From Thalassotalea sp. G2M2-11 (GTDB lineage Bacteria > Pseudomonadota > Gammaproteobacteria > Enterobacterales > Alteromonadaceae), in contig NZ_JADNYL010000003.1 of assembly GCF_017168195.1 (NCBI RefSeq), forward strand, positions 496,001 through 560,000: a stretch of DNA of 64,000 nt, in the 5' to 3' direction. A model generated the notes under the pieces. That model ran no database searches. It was not told the DNA's origin and saw only the letters and a program-made list of their open reading frames with translations. Numbering within the stretch: position 1 is the first letter of the stretch; every line of letters starts with the position of its first letter. Shown here one piece after another: positions 25,875-35,745 of this stretch. The position numbers were made by a program, and so were the translations under genes.

Positions 25875-27086
25875 ATGTATAGTACTTATATTGCACGTCA
25901 GGCTATTCTAGATCGTAAGTCGAACACTATCGGTTACGAATTATTATTTAGGGATTGTCCTGAAAATAAATTTCCAGAAATTGATCCGGATGTTGCCAGC
26001 TCTAAATTAATTATCCAGAACCATCTTCAAGGAGATATTAACGCCATTAGTCTGGGCAAATTGGCATTTATCAACTTCACAGAAAAGTGCTTAATCAACA
26101 AGTATCCACTGATGTTTGACAAGCAATCAATTGTCATTGAACTTGTCGGTCATTCATCACCAACAGAACGATTAGTTAAAATACTGAAGTATTATCACAG
26201 TAAAGGATATCGTATTGCCTTAACTGAATATGATGTTAATGATAAGTGGGACGAGTTATTCCCATATCTTTCTATTATTAAAGTAGACGTTGAAAAAATA
26301 AATCCTAAACGATTACAGCCAGTGCTTGAGCGGATAAAGCCGTTCAATATAAAATTAGCCGCTGAAAAAGTAGAAACTAATTATCAGCTTCAATCGCTTG
26401 CTGAAGTTGGCTTTAATTTTTATCAGGGCTACTTTTACCACGAACCGGAAATCATAGAAGGGCAAACATTAGCACCAATGAAAGCGCAAATGTTGCACCT
26501 GATCAGTGAAACATTTAATACGCCGCTTGATTTTGATAAAGTTGCTGAGATCATCGGTCATGATGTCAATCTGACCGTTGGCTTACTTAAGATGGTTAAT
26601 AATGTAGGCACCGGTACTCGCGTTGAAATTACCTCATTAAAACAGGCAACAGCTTACTTAGGTGAAGAAAAGCTCAAACAATTTGTCACTATTTTAGCAT
26701 TATCTAAACTTACCAGTGATAAATCTAATGAATTGACCCATCAATCACTGATCACAGCAAAATTAATGACGGCCATTGCACTTAATAGCTGCTTTAATGA
26801 AATAGCAGAATTTGCTTTTATCACCGGTTTACTCAGCGGCATAGAAGCAATTTTACAAATGCCAATGGATGAAATCATCAAAACCATGCCGCTAGCATCG
26901 CCGATCGTAAAAGCATTAGTCAATCAAGAAGGTCCTTTAGGGCAATTATTAAAGTTAACCACAGATTACATCACAGGTAATGGTGATAATATCAATACAA
27001 TGATTGAAACCTACGACTTAGATAAGCACTTTTTACACAAAGAGTTTGTCGAAGCTAGCCGTTGGTGCAAAGAGTTAGACATATAA
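25875..27086 (+). CDS. EAL-HDOD domain signalling protein
   Basis: 403 residues. The first 200 form an EAL-like domain beginning IARQAILDRKSNTIGYELLFRD, in which the catalytic EAL motif has become YELL, so cyclic-di-GMP hydrolysis is unlikely. The rest is an HDOD domain (from about 205, with IIGHDVNLTVGLLKMVNN). This is the YuxH-like architecture; such proteins are usually regulators working by protein contact. It has no adjacent partner. Convergent with the tyrosine recombinase gene. Confidence 0.88.
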   Translation: MYSTYIARQAILDRKSNTIGYELLFRDCPENKFPEIDPDVASSKLIIQNHLQGDINAISLGKLAFINFTEKCLINKYPLMFDKQSIVIELVGHSSPTERLVKILKYYHSKGYRIALTEYDVNDKWDELFPYLSIIKVDVEKINPKRLQPVLERIKPFNIKLAAEKVETNYQLQSLAEVGFNFYQGYFYHEPEIIEGQTLAPMKAQMLHLISETFNTPLDFDKVAEIIGHDVNLTVGLLKMVNNVGTGTRVEITSLKQATAYLGEEKLKQFVTILALSKLTSDKSNELTHQSLITAKLMTAIALNSCFNEIAEFAFITGLLSGIEAILQMPMDEIIKTMPLASPIVKALVNQEGPLGQLLKLTTDYITGNGDNINTMIETYDLDKHFLHKEFVEASRWCKELDI

Positions 27087-27097
27087 TCGTGTTTTTT

Positions 27098-27132
27098 CGG
27101 CATTAGCTTGTAAAAAATATTGGCTAATGCCG
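27098..27132. repeat. Inverted repeat downstream of the recombinase gene
   Basis: CGGCATTAGC and GCTAATGCCG (10-base perfect arms) around a 15-base A/T-rich loop. No T-run follows on either strand, so it is not a standard terminator. Confidence 0.5.
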
Positions 27133-27197
27133 AGACTAAACACTAAAAGTTGATTGGTGAAAGCCGTGCAAGAAAATAGGGCGCAATATTATTTTAG

Positions 27198-28439
27198 TTA
27201 ATCAACTTTACGTTTTTTACCGCTTTCTGCGCGCATTTTATTCTCAGATTGTACATAAATAGTATCGGTTGTAGCCATACTGGCGTGACCTAAATCTTCT
27301 GACAAATCTTTTAACGCACGTCCACGTTCCACTTCCATGCTTGCACCCGTGTGTCTAAGCCAATGCGTTGTCGCTTCTTTGAGTTTTAACGCTCGGTTTT
27401 CACCTTCTATTTGCTTCATTTTATCAAATGCGCGATCAAATACATGCTGTACCAAACGCCTTAAATGACGTGATGTCATGCCGCCTTGACCGCGAATTTT
27501 TTCAACCAGAACCGTATTTTCATTCATCGTTGGTAAATTAGATAAACCACGTGCATTTCGATAGCGGGTTAAAAATCGTAAAAAAGCTGGAGGGACAGTA
27601 ATATCACGTAATTTTCTACCTTTACCAAAGACTTTTAACCACCAGTTTTCATCATCATCCTGCCAAAAATGTCCCATAATGGGTGACCAATTGGCACGTT
27701 CAGATAATTCTGAGATACGAAGAAATAATGTTTTTAATGCGGCAATGACAAAGAGATTGCGTTCATAGACAGGATCTTCATTGGCCATTTCCAATGCTGT
27801 ATCAAATAAGTATTGCCATTGATCTGCAGATAAACGTTTAACTTCTTTCACTTGTGCATCATTAATAAAATGACGACAATCTTTTTTAGCAATATGGGCA
27901 GGATTACCATAGCAAAGTTCTTCGCCCATTAAATAGTTATAAAACACCACAATAGCTGTAAATGTTGCTGTTAGTGTTTGTTGCGATGGTCGGTATTTCT
28001 TCTTGTCGATGTCTTTAATTTGTTGGCTTTTACTGGCTTGAATTTTAAATGGTCGCCACGAAGTGTTTATGGTGAAATAACCATTTTCCAATTTAAAACG
28101 TTCTTGATTACTAGTGCCGATCCAATTGACTGGCGGCTGCCAGCAATAATCCGCATATTCTAAAATATCTGCTTTGCGTAATTCATCAATGGGGGTTTGC
28201 TTAACAAGACATGACCACAAAATAAATTTTTCTATTTCATTTCTAAACCGATCGTAGGTATGGATCGATTTGTTACGGCCAGTATATAACAGAAATGATT
28301 TTCCCCATTGCCATTGAGTTTTCCACCATGGTGTCTGCTGAATAAATTCAGCTAACTGAGGATAATCTTCAAATTCAAATTCTTTTAATTCAACATAGGT
28401 TGGAAACAGCGGATACGGCAGAGAAACTTTTTTACTCAT
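27198..28439 (-). CDS. Tyrosine recombinase (phage-integrase family)
   Basis: 413 residues. The catalytic set is present in the C-terminal half: LRISELSERANW (first Arg), GKGRKLRDI (Lys), HWLRHTGASM (His-x-x-Arg), LGHASMATTDTIYV (His and nucleophile Tyr). The N-terminal 170 residues carry a core-binding-like part. It is much longer than integron integrases and lacks their insertion, so it is not IntI. Related chromosomal recombinases are common in Colwellia and Pseudoalteromonas, often without an obvious mobile element. No adjacent att site or cargo is recognised; inverted repeats lie on both sides. Confidence 0.85.
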   Translation of the reverse strand: MSKKVSLPYPLFPTYVELKEFEFEDYPQLAEFIQQTPWWKTQWQWGKSFLLYTGRNKSIHTYDRFRNEIEKFILWSCLVKQTPIDELRKADILEYADYCWQPPVNWIGTSNQERFKLENGYFTINTSWRPFKIQASKSQQIKDIDKKKYRPSQQTLTATFTAIVVFYNYLMGEELCYGNPAHIAKKDCRHFINDAQVKEVKRLSADQWQYLFDTALEMANEDPVYERNLFVIAALKTLFLRISELSERANWSPIMGHFWQDDDENWWLKVFGKGRKLRDITVPPAFLRFLTRYRNARGLSNLPTMNENTVLVEKIRGQGGMTSRHLRRLVQHVFDRAFDKMKQIEGENRALKLKEATTHWLRHTGASMEVERGRALKDLSEDLGHASMATTDTIYVQSENKMRAESGKKRKVD

Positions 28440-28730
28440 AGGATTAATCGTTATTTACATTGTTTAATGCTAATTCGCTTACTATACGTTGAACTACACA
28501 CTAAGTCCAATACTAAAAAGTATCGGACTTAGTGAGCTGTGTGAAATCTAGGTAAGTATTCCCTGTAATCAGCCTCAGAATGAAAATTTGAATGATACTA
28601 CATAACCATACTTTGTAGTTTTGCAATACTGTGGTGTTGTTCCTTACTTATCTCTCGAAGCATGTTATGAAATGACCGTGCTCACTCATGCTCGTTATAT
28701 TTAGGATAACTACTCAAACTAAAAAGCTAA
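28440..28730. other. Intergenic region with no gene
   Basis: 291 bases between the recombinase gene and the solute-binding protein gene. Apart from the inverted repeat at 28500-28533 nothing is recognised. No tRNA and no ORF above the noise. Confidence 0.5.
28500..28533. repeat. Inverted repeat upstream of the recombinase gene
   Basis: ACTAAGTCCAATACT and AGTATCGGACTTAGT pair over 15 positions with one mismatch around AAAA. It lies 60 bases before the recombinase start, where an operator or a recombinase-binding site could sit; it has no T-run. Confidence 0.5.
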
Positions 28731-29525
28731 CTAAGGCAATTTATCAACTTGAATTAAACTGGACCAACGCTGAGTGATTTTTTCAATAGTACCATTTTGC
28801 TTTAATGTGGTTATTGCTTGATTAAAGCGCTCAAGCATTGCTTTATCGATATTTTTTTTACTTAACATTAAATGTATATCGTCTTGATAAATACTCAATG
28901 GATGTTGTTCAAATTCACCGGTGAGTTTATATTTCTCACAAAAAGCAGCTAAAGTTATCGGATCAACTAAAAATCCATCTATATGACCTTTTAGTAGTAA
29001 ATTGACATTTTGTTCTAAATCAATCACTTCAGTAATTCGCGCTTTAAACTCACTGGTTTTGATTAACTCTTGGTACTTGGGCCCATAATAATAACCGCCT
29101 TCGACGCCTATCATATAATCGCTATGGCTTAGATCTGCCAATGAAGAAAGATTAACCTGTTGTTTACGCCCTTTTTTCACAAATAAACTGACTGATTCAT
29201 AGCGATACGGTTGAGTAAAGTACGCATATTCAGCTCGTTCATTAGTAAAAGACGCTCCCATAGCAACATCCATTTGGCCTGTTTTTACATATTGCAAATG
29301 ACGTTTCCACGGTAATTCGGTATAGGTTGTTCGCAGGTTTGCTTCTTTTAAAATTGCGTTATAGATATCAAAATCTAAACCAACCAATTGTTGTTTGTGG
29401 TTATGATATTGATACGGATACCATAACTCCCAGCCGGTAGCTAAAGTTGTTGCATAAGATCGCGTTGAATAGGTGGAATAAAGAACCATGGAAATTAAAA
29501 AGATACAGTTAATATTTTTTGCCAT
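28731..29525 (-). CDS. Periplasmic amino-acid-type solute-binding protein
   Basis: 264 residues with a signal peptide (ISMVLYSTYSTRSYA/T). The fold of SBP_bac_3 proteins is indicated by GLDFDIYNAILKEANLRTTY, MDVAMGASFTNERAEY and a C-terminal NQAITTLKQNGTIEKITQRW. These proteins bind amino acids for ABC transporters or sensors. No transporter permease or ATPase is adjacent, so it is an orphan, perhaps feeding a sensor. It lies 17 bases after the M23 gene on the same strand. Confidence 0.8.
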   Translation of the reverse strand: MAKNINCIFLISMVLYSTYSTRSYATTLATGWELWYPYQYHNHKQQLVGLDFDIYNAILKEANLRTTYTELPWKRHLQYVKTGQMDVAMGASFTNERAEYAYFTQPYRYESVSLFVKKGRKQQVNLSSLADLSHSDYMIGVEGGYYYGPKYQELIKTSEFKARITEVIDLEQNVNLLLKGHIDGFLVDPITLAAFCEKYKLTGEFEQHPLSIYQDDIHLMLSKKNIDKAMLERFNQAITTLKQNGTIEKITQRWSSLIQVDKLP

Positions 29526-29542
29526 GATTCCTTCCTTAAAGA

Positions 29543-30355
29543 TTATTTTATTGGGATTACTTTTAATACCAAAGCAGGATCTAAACGCTCTTGAAACCAG
29601 TTAACCCGCCAATCAAGATGAGGCCCTGTTGCACGCCCACTGGCACCAACAGCAGCGACTATTTGCCCTTTTGATACTTTATCTCCAACATCTACATACG
29701 CATCGCTTAAATGAAGGAAACTAGAAGTAATACCATGACCATGATCGATGATCATAGTACCACCCGAATAGAACATGTCTGGTACATATAAAGTAACCGT
29801 ACCATTAGCAGGAGCTTTTACCGGATCTCCCGTTTTACCCGCATAATCAAGGCCATAATGAGGACTCTTTGGTTTACCATTATAGTAGCGTTGACTGCCG
29901 TAGACTCCTGTGATTTTGCCTTCAATTGGCGGGATAAAACCTTGCGCAAATGCAATATAATTAGTTTTTATCTCGCGTGCGGCTCTAACTTGTTGACTGT
30001 CTTTCTCTGCTCTGGCAACTGCTTTAGGATCAGGGTTCATGATTTTTTTAGCGATCCCTTCAACCCTTTGTATTTGATACTGACGCTTTTTAGGTGTCAG
30101 TGTGGTTGTTTCTTTGTTGCCATCAGGGTAAGTAATATCTAATTGATGCTTTTTACTGTCATCTCGCCCAAAACCAAACACAAAATCACCCTGTTTAGAG
30201 ACAGCTAGTGGCTTACCATCAAAGGTTACTATCGCACTTGGCTCAGTTTTACCCAGCACTAAACCGCCCTGGATAATTTCGCCAGAAAGTTTCACCTGAG
30301 CAAACGCATGTAATGTCACAGGAAATGCTAGCGTAGCAATTAACCATTTACGCAT
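29543..30355 (-). CDS. M23 family metallopeptidase (LytM-type)
   Basis: 270 residues from ATG 30355, chosen because it gives a clear signal peptide (MRKWLIATLAFPVTLHAFA) and overlaps the upstream stop by eight bases; a longer frame starts inside the upstream gene. The M23 zinc ligands are visible: HYGLDYAG (His and Asp), IIDHGHGITSSFLHLS and GPHLDWRVNW. These enzymes cut peptidoglycan cross-bridges. The last ligand is HLD rather than HxH, as in many of this subfamily. It is translationally coupled to the pterin synthase upstream, which is an odd pairing. Confidence 0.85.
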   Translation of the reverse strand: MRKWLIATLAFPVTLHAFAQVKLSGEIIQGGLVLGKTEPSAIVTFDGKPLAVSKQGDFVFGFGRDDSKKHQLDITYPDGNKETTTLTPKKRQYQIQRVEGIAKKIMNPDPKAVARAEKDSQQVRAAREIKTNYIAFAQGFIPPIEGKITGVYGSQRYYNGKPKSPHYGLDYAGKTGDPVKAPANGTVTLYVPDMFYSGGTMIIDHGHGITSSFLHLSDAYVDVGDKVSKGQIVAAVGASGRATGPHLDWRVNWFQERLDPALVLKVIPIK

Positions 30356-31229
30356 TAGCAATCGCACCTTTACCAACGCCTTCATAAGCTATTACAGTAT
30401 AATCATGTTTAGCTTGTTGCGCTTTCAATTGCCTGGCAATGTAATCAGCAAGTAATTCTACGGTGGAATCACAATCAACCACTTCTAACACATTTTGTTC
30501 TACGGCAATATCAAAACGGCCTTGTGGCGCAACATAAGCAAAAAATTGATGATCGGGTGACAAATCATTCATTGCACTTGTCGATAATTCAATCTGATTT
30601 TGCGATACGCGATCATCTTCAGAGGCAATATAAATGTCTTGCCAGCGATTACACCAAAAATATTCTAAATCAGGGCAACGCTCACCGTTTTTCATTAATT
30701 CAATTTTCGATCGATGACCATGTGCAATTCGCTGACAGTTACCATCATGCAATTTTAAACCATGTGTGTAGTGATAAAAGTCACCTTTTATCACTTCTGG
30801 ACGTAAGGTTAATGTTAAGCCCTGCACATTTTGCGGCAACTGCTCTAATATAATGTCAGTTAAATGCTTGGTCACAGTGTTAATGGTGATTTGCTCGGCA
30901 TCAATCTGTGCAAAGGCGCATTGAGGTGATTGTAAAAAATAACTGGCGCGTTTGGCTCTTAAATCTACGTATTGATGATCTTGATGATGGCTAGAATCAC
31001 TGACAGATATCGCAGGGTTTTTGATCGGGATAACTAACTTATGATCAACAGCTTCATCAATAATGGCTTTTATTTGCTTTTTAACAACAGCAAAGTCTAA
31101 CACCATGCTCATTTCATTGAGTGCACCATCAAGCAGAACATCAACTATCCAACTTTCACCGACAATTCCACGATGTTGGCAGCAATATGAAAAATCAATT
31201 ACGGTTAAATCATTTACAAATAATTGCAT
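30348..31229 (-). CDS. Double-length 6-pyruvoyl/6-carboxy-tetrahydropterin synthase family protein
   Basis: 293 residues, about twice the family's usual length. It looks like two fused PTPS/QueD domains. The second half keeps HGH (QRIAHGHRSKIELMKNG), the zinc-binding signature, while the first half (FSYCCQHRGIVGESW, SMVLDFAVVKKQIKAIIDEAVDHK) has lost the HGH motif but keeps the catalytic-region LDF and DHK. So one functional active site may be built from both halves. Family members act in queuosine or pterin synthesis. The neighbours are pyrC (10 bases upstream) and an M23 peptidase that overlaps its end. Confidence 0.75.
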   Translation of the reverse strand: MQLFVNDLTVIDFSYCCQHRGIVGESWIVDVLLDGALNEMSMVLDFAVVKKQIKAIIDEAVDHKLVIPIKNPAISVSDSSHHQDHQYVDLRAKRASYFLQSPQCAFAQIDAEQITINTVTKHLTDIILEQLPQNVQGLTLTLRPEVIKGDFYHYTHGLKLHDGNCQRIAHGHRSKIELMKNGERCPDLEYFWCNRWQDIYIASEDDRVSQNQIELSTSAMNDLSPDHQFFAYVAPQGRFDIAVEQNVLEVVDCDSTVELLADYIARQLKAQQAKHDYTVIAYEGVGKGAIANA

Positions 31230-31238
31230 TTATACCTC

Positions 31239-32267
31239 TTATTTTACCTGCCATGCAATTGAATCACTTGCCTTAATTGGCACGACTTTATCTTGACCAA
31301 AGCTTAAAGTAGCTGGCACTTGCCATGCTGTTTTTTCCAATGTGATGGTGTCTTGGTTAACAGGCAAGTTATAAAAGGTCGGCCCATTTATACTGGCGAA
31401 TGCTTCAAGTTTATCTAACGCACCTACTTGCTCAAATACTTCTGCATATAGTTCGATAGCTGCATGAGCTGTGTAAGAACCAGCACAACCACAAGCCGAC
31501 TCTTTTGCTTGCTGAGCATGAGGAGCAGAATCAGTTCCTAAAAAGAATTTTGGATTACCACTGGTAGCTGCGTCTATTAATGCTTGTTGATGAATATTAC
31601 GTTTTAAAATAGGTAAACAGAAATAATGTGGGCGAATACCACCAACGAGCATATGGTTTCGATTATAAAGTAAATGGTGCGCAGTAATGGTGGCTGCAAC
31701 ATTTTTGCCAGCGGCCATAACAAATTCAACCGCATGTTTAGTCGTAATATGCTCCAAGACAATTTTTAAATCAGGAAAGTTTTTCACCAATGGCGTTAAT
31801 ATTGTCTCGATAAATACCGCTTCACGATCAAAAATATCAATCTCATTATCAGTGACTTCACCATGAATTAATAACGGCATTTGCTGTTCTTGCATGGCTG
31901 CTAACACATCATAAATATTGGCAATATCAGTAACGCCTGAAGATGAGTTGGTTGTAGCCCCTGCTGGATACAACTTAGCAGCATAAACTAATCCACTAGC
32001 TTTAGCTTGTTGAATGTCTTCTACGCTTGTGTCATCCGTAAGATATAACACCATCAAGGGAGTAAAGTGTTCTTGCGGATTTTGAGCCATAATACGGGCA
32101 TGATATTCACGGGCAAGCTCAACATTAGTAACAGGTGGTACAAGGTTTGGCATCACGATTGCACGGCCAAAATAGCGGCTAATATCCGCGACGGTATTTT
32201 TTAATACATCGCCATCTCGTAAATGTACATGCCAATCATCGGGTCTAGTGATGGTTATCTGAGTCAT
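31239..32267 (-). CDS. pyrC: Dihydroorotase
   Basis: 342 residues, the E. coli class II length. It cyclises carbamoyl aspartate to dihydroorotate in pyrimidine synthesis. Metal ligands are visible in WHVHLRDG (13-20), the carboxylated lysine region [22 protein letters not shown] and the catalytic [10 protein letters not shown]. The pterin synthase follows after 9 bases, so these genes may be one transcript. Confidence 0.93.
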   Translation of the reverse strand: MTQITITRPDDWHVHLRDGDVLKNTVADISRYFGRAIVMPNLVPPVTNVELAREYHARIMAQNPQEHFTPLMVLYLTDDTSVEDIQQAKASGLVYAAKLYPAGATTNSSSGVTDIANIYDVLAAMQEQQMPLLIHGEVTDNEIDIFDREAVFIETILTPLVKNFPDLKIVLEHITTKHAVEFVMAAGKNVAATITAHHLLYNRNHMLVGGIRPHYFCLPILKRNIHQQALIDAATSGNPKFFLGTDSAPHAQQAKESACGCAGSYTAHAAIELYAEVFEQVGALDKLEAFASINGPTFYNLPVNQDTITLEKTAWQVPATLSFGQDKVVPIKASDSIAWQVK

Positions 32268-32327
32268 AAATTGCCTTAAATCTTGTTCTTAAGTAAACAT
32301 TTATAGTTTACGTTTAATCGGAATAAA

Positions 32328-33392
32328 TTAAAAATCTTGTGATGATTGCTCTTCTTTATCTTGCGCTTGTAATAAAGATAGCAATTGCTCTTTTAAATTA
32401 GGCGGAACCTTATAAATAGTAATGCTGTCATTGGCAGGATTATACACGACATCTTGGCCAAAATGGCTACGTTCAAAACTGAGAGAAATACCCGCGCCAT
32501 AGCCTGAATACTTGGTGACCTTATTGACAATCGCTTGTTCATGAGGGAAAGATTCCTCTAGCGGATAAGATTGCTCCTGACAAAATTGATAGAAATCATG
32601 CTCAGTTTCGCCCTCTTTACTGATAACAGAACCGACTTCTTTAATTGATACATCCTGAGCAGAGTCTTTTTGTTCCTTACAGTAATTTAGTAACTCTTTG
32701 CGAGTCGCCTGTTTTTCTTGCGCATCTAGTTGTTGTACCGAAACAAAATCTTCAACCGCTTGAACGAGTGTTTTAGTTTGTTCCTTGGCATCAAGCCCTT
32801 CTTCACAGCTTAAAAAGTCTAAAAAGAAGTCTGAAATTTTACGACCTGCTCGTCCTTTAATAAAAGAGATGTACTTATTGCCTTGAGCGTTTTGTTGATA
32901 ATCAAATAAATCAATGCGCGCCGCAAGTTGTAAACGTGCTGTATCTAAGTGTTGATCAGCTGAAATATTCAGTTCACCATCAACTGAATAGTGCTCTGAC
33001 ACAGGGATAATGGCGACTAATAAATATCTGCCTCCCATGTATTCATAATGACAAATGACTAAGTAACCCGTTTCGGCTAAGTCATATTTTTCTAGTTCAT
33101 TTTTTAATAAATTAGCCGCTTGTTGGCCAAAATCAGTAAAACTTTGCATTTCTGATAAATAACTTTCCATAACATCAACAAAGCGTGCGTTATCGCTTTG
33201 TGCTGGCATTGTTGAAAAGTGGCCGTAAGCCTTACTACCTTTGCCGTTATAAATGGTGTGTAAGCCATCAACAAAGGAGTCAATTTTTGAGGTGATGTCA
33301 ATAGAATCGGGACCAAAGCGAAGGATCACTTCTCCCGTTTCTTCTTTTTTAGATAAATAATGCAGGGCAATATTTGAAATAATTAAGCTCAT
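32328..33392 (-). CDS. ndpA: Nucleoid-associated protein YejK/NdpA
   Basis: 354 residues. It begins [20 protein letters not shown], as in the family, and ends with [28 protein letters not shown]. NdpA/YejK associates with spermidine nucleoids; its exact role is unclear. The divergent yejL gene starts about 80 bases away and yejM follows on, the same arrangement as in E. coli. Confidence 0.9.
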   Translation of the reverse strand: MSLIISNIALHYLSKKEETGEVILRFGPDSIDITSKIDSFVDGLHTIYNGKGSKAYGHFSTMPAQSDNARFVDVMESYLSEMQSFTDFGQQAANLLKNELEKYDLAETGYLVICHYEYMGGRYLLVAIIPVSEHYSVDGELNISADQHLDTARLQLAARIDLFDYQQNAQGNKYISFIKGRAGRKISDFFLDFLSCEEGLDAKEQTKTLVQAVEDFVSVQQLDAQEKQATRKELLNYCKEQKDSAQDVSIKEVGSVISKEGETEHDFYQFCQEQSYPLEESFPHEQAIVNKVTKYSGYGAGISLSFERSHFGQDVVYNPANDSITIYKVPPNLKEQLLSLLQAQDKEEQSSQDF

Positions 33393-33473
33393 AGTTTAAT
33401 GGTCTGTATGATATTGTCTAAGCATTTGGTAAACTATTTAATTAATCAACCAAATGCAAACTTTATAAATTAT

Positions 33474-33686
33474 ATGCCTATTGTATCTAAGTATTCGAAC
33501 GAACGTGTAGAAAAAATTAACCAAGATTTACTTAATGTACTAGTTTCTGCTTCCGCCACTCCTGATCTCGCCTTGATGTGTTTAGGTAACACCATCACCG
33601 ACATTATTCAAAATGAAGTACCAGAGAAACAACGGGCAGCGATTGTTGAAAATTTTACTAACGCGTTAAAACAGTCTATAAAATAA
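33474..33686 (+). CDS. yejL: YejL family protein (DUF1414)
   Basis: 70 residues from ATG 33474; the frame is open for another 25 codons upstream, but the family starts [15 protein letters not shown]. The conserved core [18 protein letters not shown] matches YejL. It is a small helical dimer of unknown function. yejM follows 65 bases later. Confidence 0.88.
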   Translation: MPIVSKYSNERVEKINQDLLNVLVSASATPDLALMCLGNTITDIIQNEVPEKQRAAIVENFTNALKQSIK

Positions 33687-33751
33687 AACAGTAATAAAAC
33701 CAATATTATAGCCACGCATACAATAATCAATAATGAGAATAATAATTATCC

Positions 33752-35428
33752 ATGGTTTCTGCTGATCAAAAAACATATAGCAAACGGTTGCTTCAACTTG
33801 TTAGTTGGAGTCACTGGTTTACTTTTTTTAATATTATCGCGGCTATTTTACTGTCGTCATTTTATTTATTTACAGAATCAAGCCCTGAAACATTTTTAGG
33901 TACGGTATATTTATTTACCACTTGGGTAAGCCATATGGGCTTTTTAACCTTTATTGGTTTTGTACTCATTTTATTCCCATTAACCCTGATCTATCCACAA
34001 ACGCGATTTATTCGTGGTACAGCCTCTGTGGTATTTACCTTAGGCTTATTATTACTGTTATTAGATGCCTTTATTTATAGTCGGTTAGGTTATCATTTGA
34101 ATGCGTCATCCAGTGATCAAATTCTGGCGCTTATTAATACCCAAATACAGCAAAATAATCGTGCTTTTTGGTTCATCAGTATTGTTTTATTCTTCTCGAT
34201 ACTTATGTTCCAACTGGTGGTGAGTAACTATGCCTGGAAACACTTACGTGATTTACAAAAAACAGTGTTTGCTAAGTTTGTCGTTATCGGCTTAGTGGTA
34301 TCATTTTTTTGCAGCCATATTATGCATATTTGGGCTGATGCTAATTTAGAATACGATATTCTAAAGCAAGACACGGTATTGCCTTTGTCTTATCCGTCAA
34401 CAGCAAAAACATTATTAACCAAATACGGTTTGTTTGATCGCAGCGATTATATTGCCAGAAAAACCAGCCCTATTTCATTCACCGAATCTTTAGGTGATTT
34501 AAGCCAGTCTACGGCACAGTGTCAAAGCGCACAAAATTTAACGCAATCAAGTTATTTGTTGTTAACTAAACATGCTTTATCAGAATCACAAGTGGCACGT
34601 TTTTCTCAACGAGCCAATGCCAATAAACTTAATTTAACCAAACATATCGATAACGCGTTACCAAAAGATTCATGGTTTAATCTCTTATACAGCCTGCCCT
34701 CTGTCTATGAAAATCAGATATTAGCGTCTGGATATCAGCCTTTACTTTTTAAAACGTTAGATGATAATGCGCTACCTGCTAATTTCACTTTAGTTGGTCA
34801 ACCATCGGCAGATGATGGTTATCAAGACTATGTAAACTTGTTTGATAATGAGCAATACCTCGATGATATTTCCTCTTTGGTGATCACCAATTCATTGAAA
34901 AATACTCAACCAGGTTTACATGTCTTTTATTTTAATGGTGATGATAATTATCAGTTCGAGTTGTTTATTGATGCCCTACTATTATCGCAACGTGACAAGG
35001 CAGTAAAAGATAATATTTATATCAGTTCAATTGGCAATGCAGACCGTACCACTGGTTTATCAATCAAGCCTGCTTTATTGATTGCTCCTAATAGCAAACA
35101 TAGCTCTGTTCGCTATTTAACTAGCCAGATGGATATTCAGCCAACATTAGTGAAAAACTGGCTAAATTGTGATGTCGAGATCATTAAGTATTCTGCGGGT
35201 ACCGATATCACTCGCTTAAATGAGAATCGTGTTATTGCTAACACCATGGATGAAGGTATTATGGTGTTTAATAAAGACAAATCGGTGTTTATTGATCAAA
35301 ATGGAAACTTTCAAAGTTATTCTAGACAATTAGAAGCACCTATCACCGTTAGCTCAGATTTTCCTTTAATGATTGATGGCGTTAACTTTATTAAACGATT
35401 TGCTAAACATAACCAAGCTGAACAATAA
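33752..35428 (+). CDS. yejM: YejM/PbgA family inner-membrane protein (DUF3413 and sulfatase-like domain)
   Basis: 558 residues. Five membrane segments fill the first 190 residues (near 22-42, 55-80, 90-110, 132-155, 175-198), and the remainder is a periplasmic sulfatase-like domain. In E. coli YejM senses periplasmic LPS and works with LapB to control LpxC turnover. The domain here is some 30 residues shorter than the E. coli protein, and typical sulfatase catalytic residues are not seen, consistent with the non-enzymatic role of the family. Confidence 0.88.
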   Translation: MVSADQKTYSKRLLQLVSWSHWFTFFNIIAAILLSSFYLFTESSPETFLGTVYLFTTWVSHMGFLTFIGFVLILFPLTLIYPQTRFIRGTASVVFTLGLLLLLLDAFIYSRLGYHLNASSSDQILALINTQIQQNNRAFWFISIVLFFSILMFQLVVSNYAWKHLRDLQKTVFAKFVVIGLVVSFFCSHIMHIWADANLEYDILKQDTVLPLSYPSTAKTLLTKYGLFDRSDYIARKTSPISFTESLGDLSQSTAQCQSAQNLTQSSYLLLTKHALSESQVARFSQRANANKLNLTKHIDNALPKDSWFNLLYSLPSVYENQILASGYQPLLFKTLDDNALPANFTLVGQPSADDGYQDYVNLFDNEQYLDDISSLVITNSLKNTQPGLHVFYFNGDDNYQFELFIDALLLSQRDKAVKDNIYISSIGNADRTTGLSIKPALLIAPNSKHSSVRYLTSQMDIQPTLVKNWLNCDVEIIKYSAGTDITRLNENRVIANTMDEGIMVFNKDKSVFIDQNGNFQSYSRQLEAPITVSSDFPLMIDGVNFIKRFAKHNQAEQ

Positions 35429-35461
35429 ATGCGCATTTAAACACGGAAGAGACAATATTCA

Positions 35462-35489
35462 TTGCAATCATGGACGATTCTATTATTAT
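35462..35489 (+). promoter_or_regulatory. Putative promoter of tRNA-Pro
   Basis: TTGCAA and TATTAT with a 16-base spacer, ending about 25 bases before the tRNA, followed by a C/G-containing discriminator (ACAGCGC). Confidence 0.55.
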
Positions 35490-35514
35490 ACAGCGCAAAG
35501 CATCATTGCTATTT

Positions 35515-35591
35515 CGGGATATAGCGCAGTCTGGTAGCGCGTGCGTCTGGGGGACGTGAGGTCGCAGGTTCAAGTCCTGCTATCCCGACCA
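35515..35591 (+). tRNA. tRNA-Pro (anticodon GGG)
   Basis: 77 bases including encoded CCA. Acceptor CGGGATA pairs with TATCCCG, the anticodon loop is CTGGGGG (anticodon GGG), and the T-arm carries GGTTCAAGTCC. The anticodon stem holds G-T pairs but is complete. Confidence 0.95.
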
Positions 35592-35694
35592 TTTCTCTTA
35601 TCACCTTATCAGTGTAATCAAAATTAATAGTATACTAACACACGCTAACTATCATAAGTTGATAAATTATCACTCGATCAATGTTGGGGACGAT

Positions 35695-35734
35695 AAAATC
35701 CACACTAAGCTATATTTAATCACCTAGCGTGGAT
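35695..35734 (-). terminator. Terminator after fadD
   Basis: ATCCAC(A)CTA and TAG(C)GTGGAT arms with one mismatch; on the minus strand a TTTTAT run follows. It lies 12 bases after the fadD stop. Confidence 0.7.
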
Positions 35735-35745
35735 AATACTCAGCG

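Noticed and set aside
27098-27132. Terminator for the EAL-HDOD gene
   Set aside because: The hairpin has no T-run on either strand, so it is recorded as an inverted repeat.
27198-28439. Integron integrase for the cassette array
   Set aside because: The protein is 413 residues with a long N-terminal part and lies 17 kb away; it lacks features of IntI and has no adjacent attI or cassettes. It is a general tyrosine recombinase.
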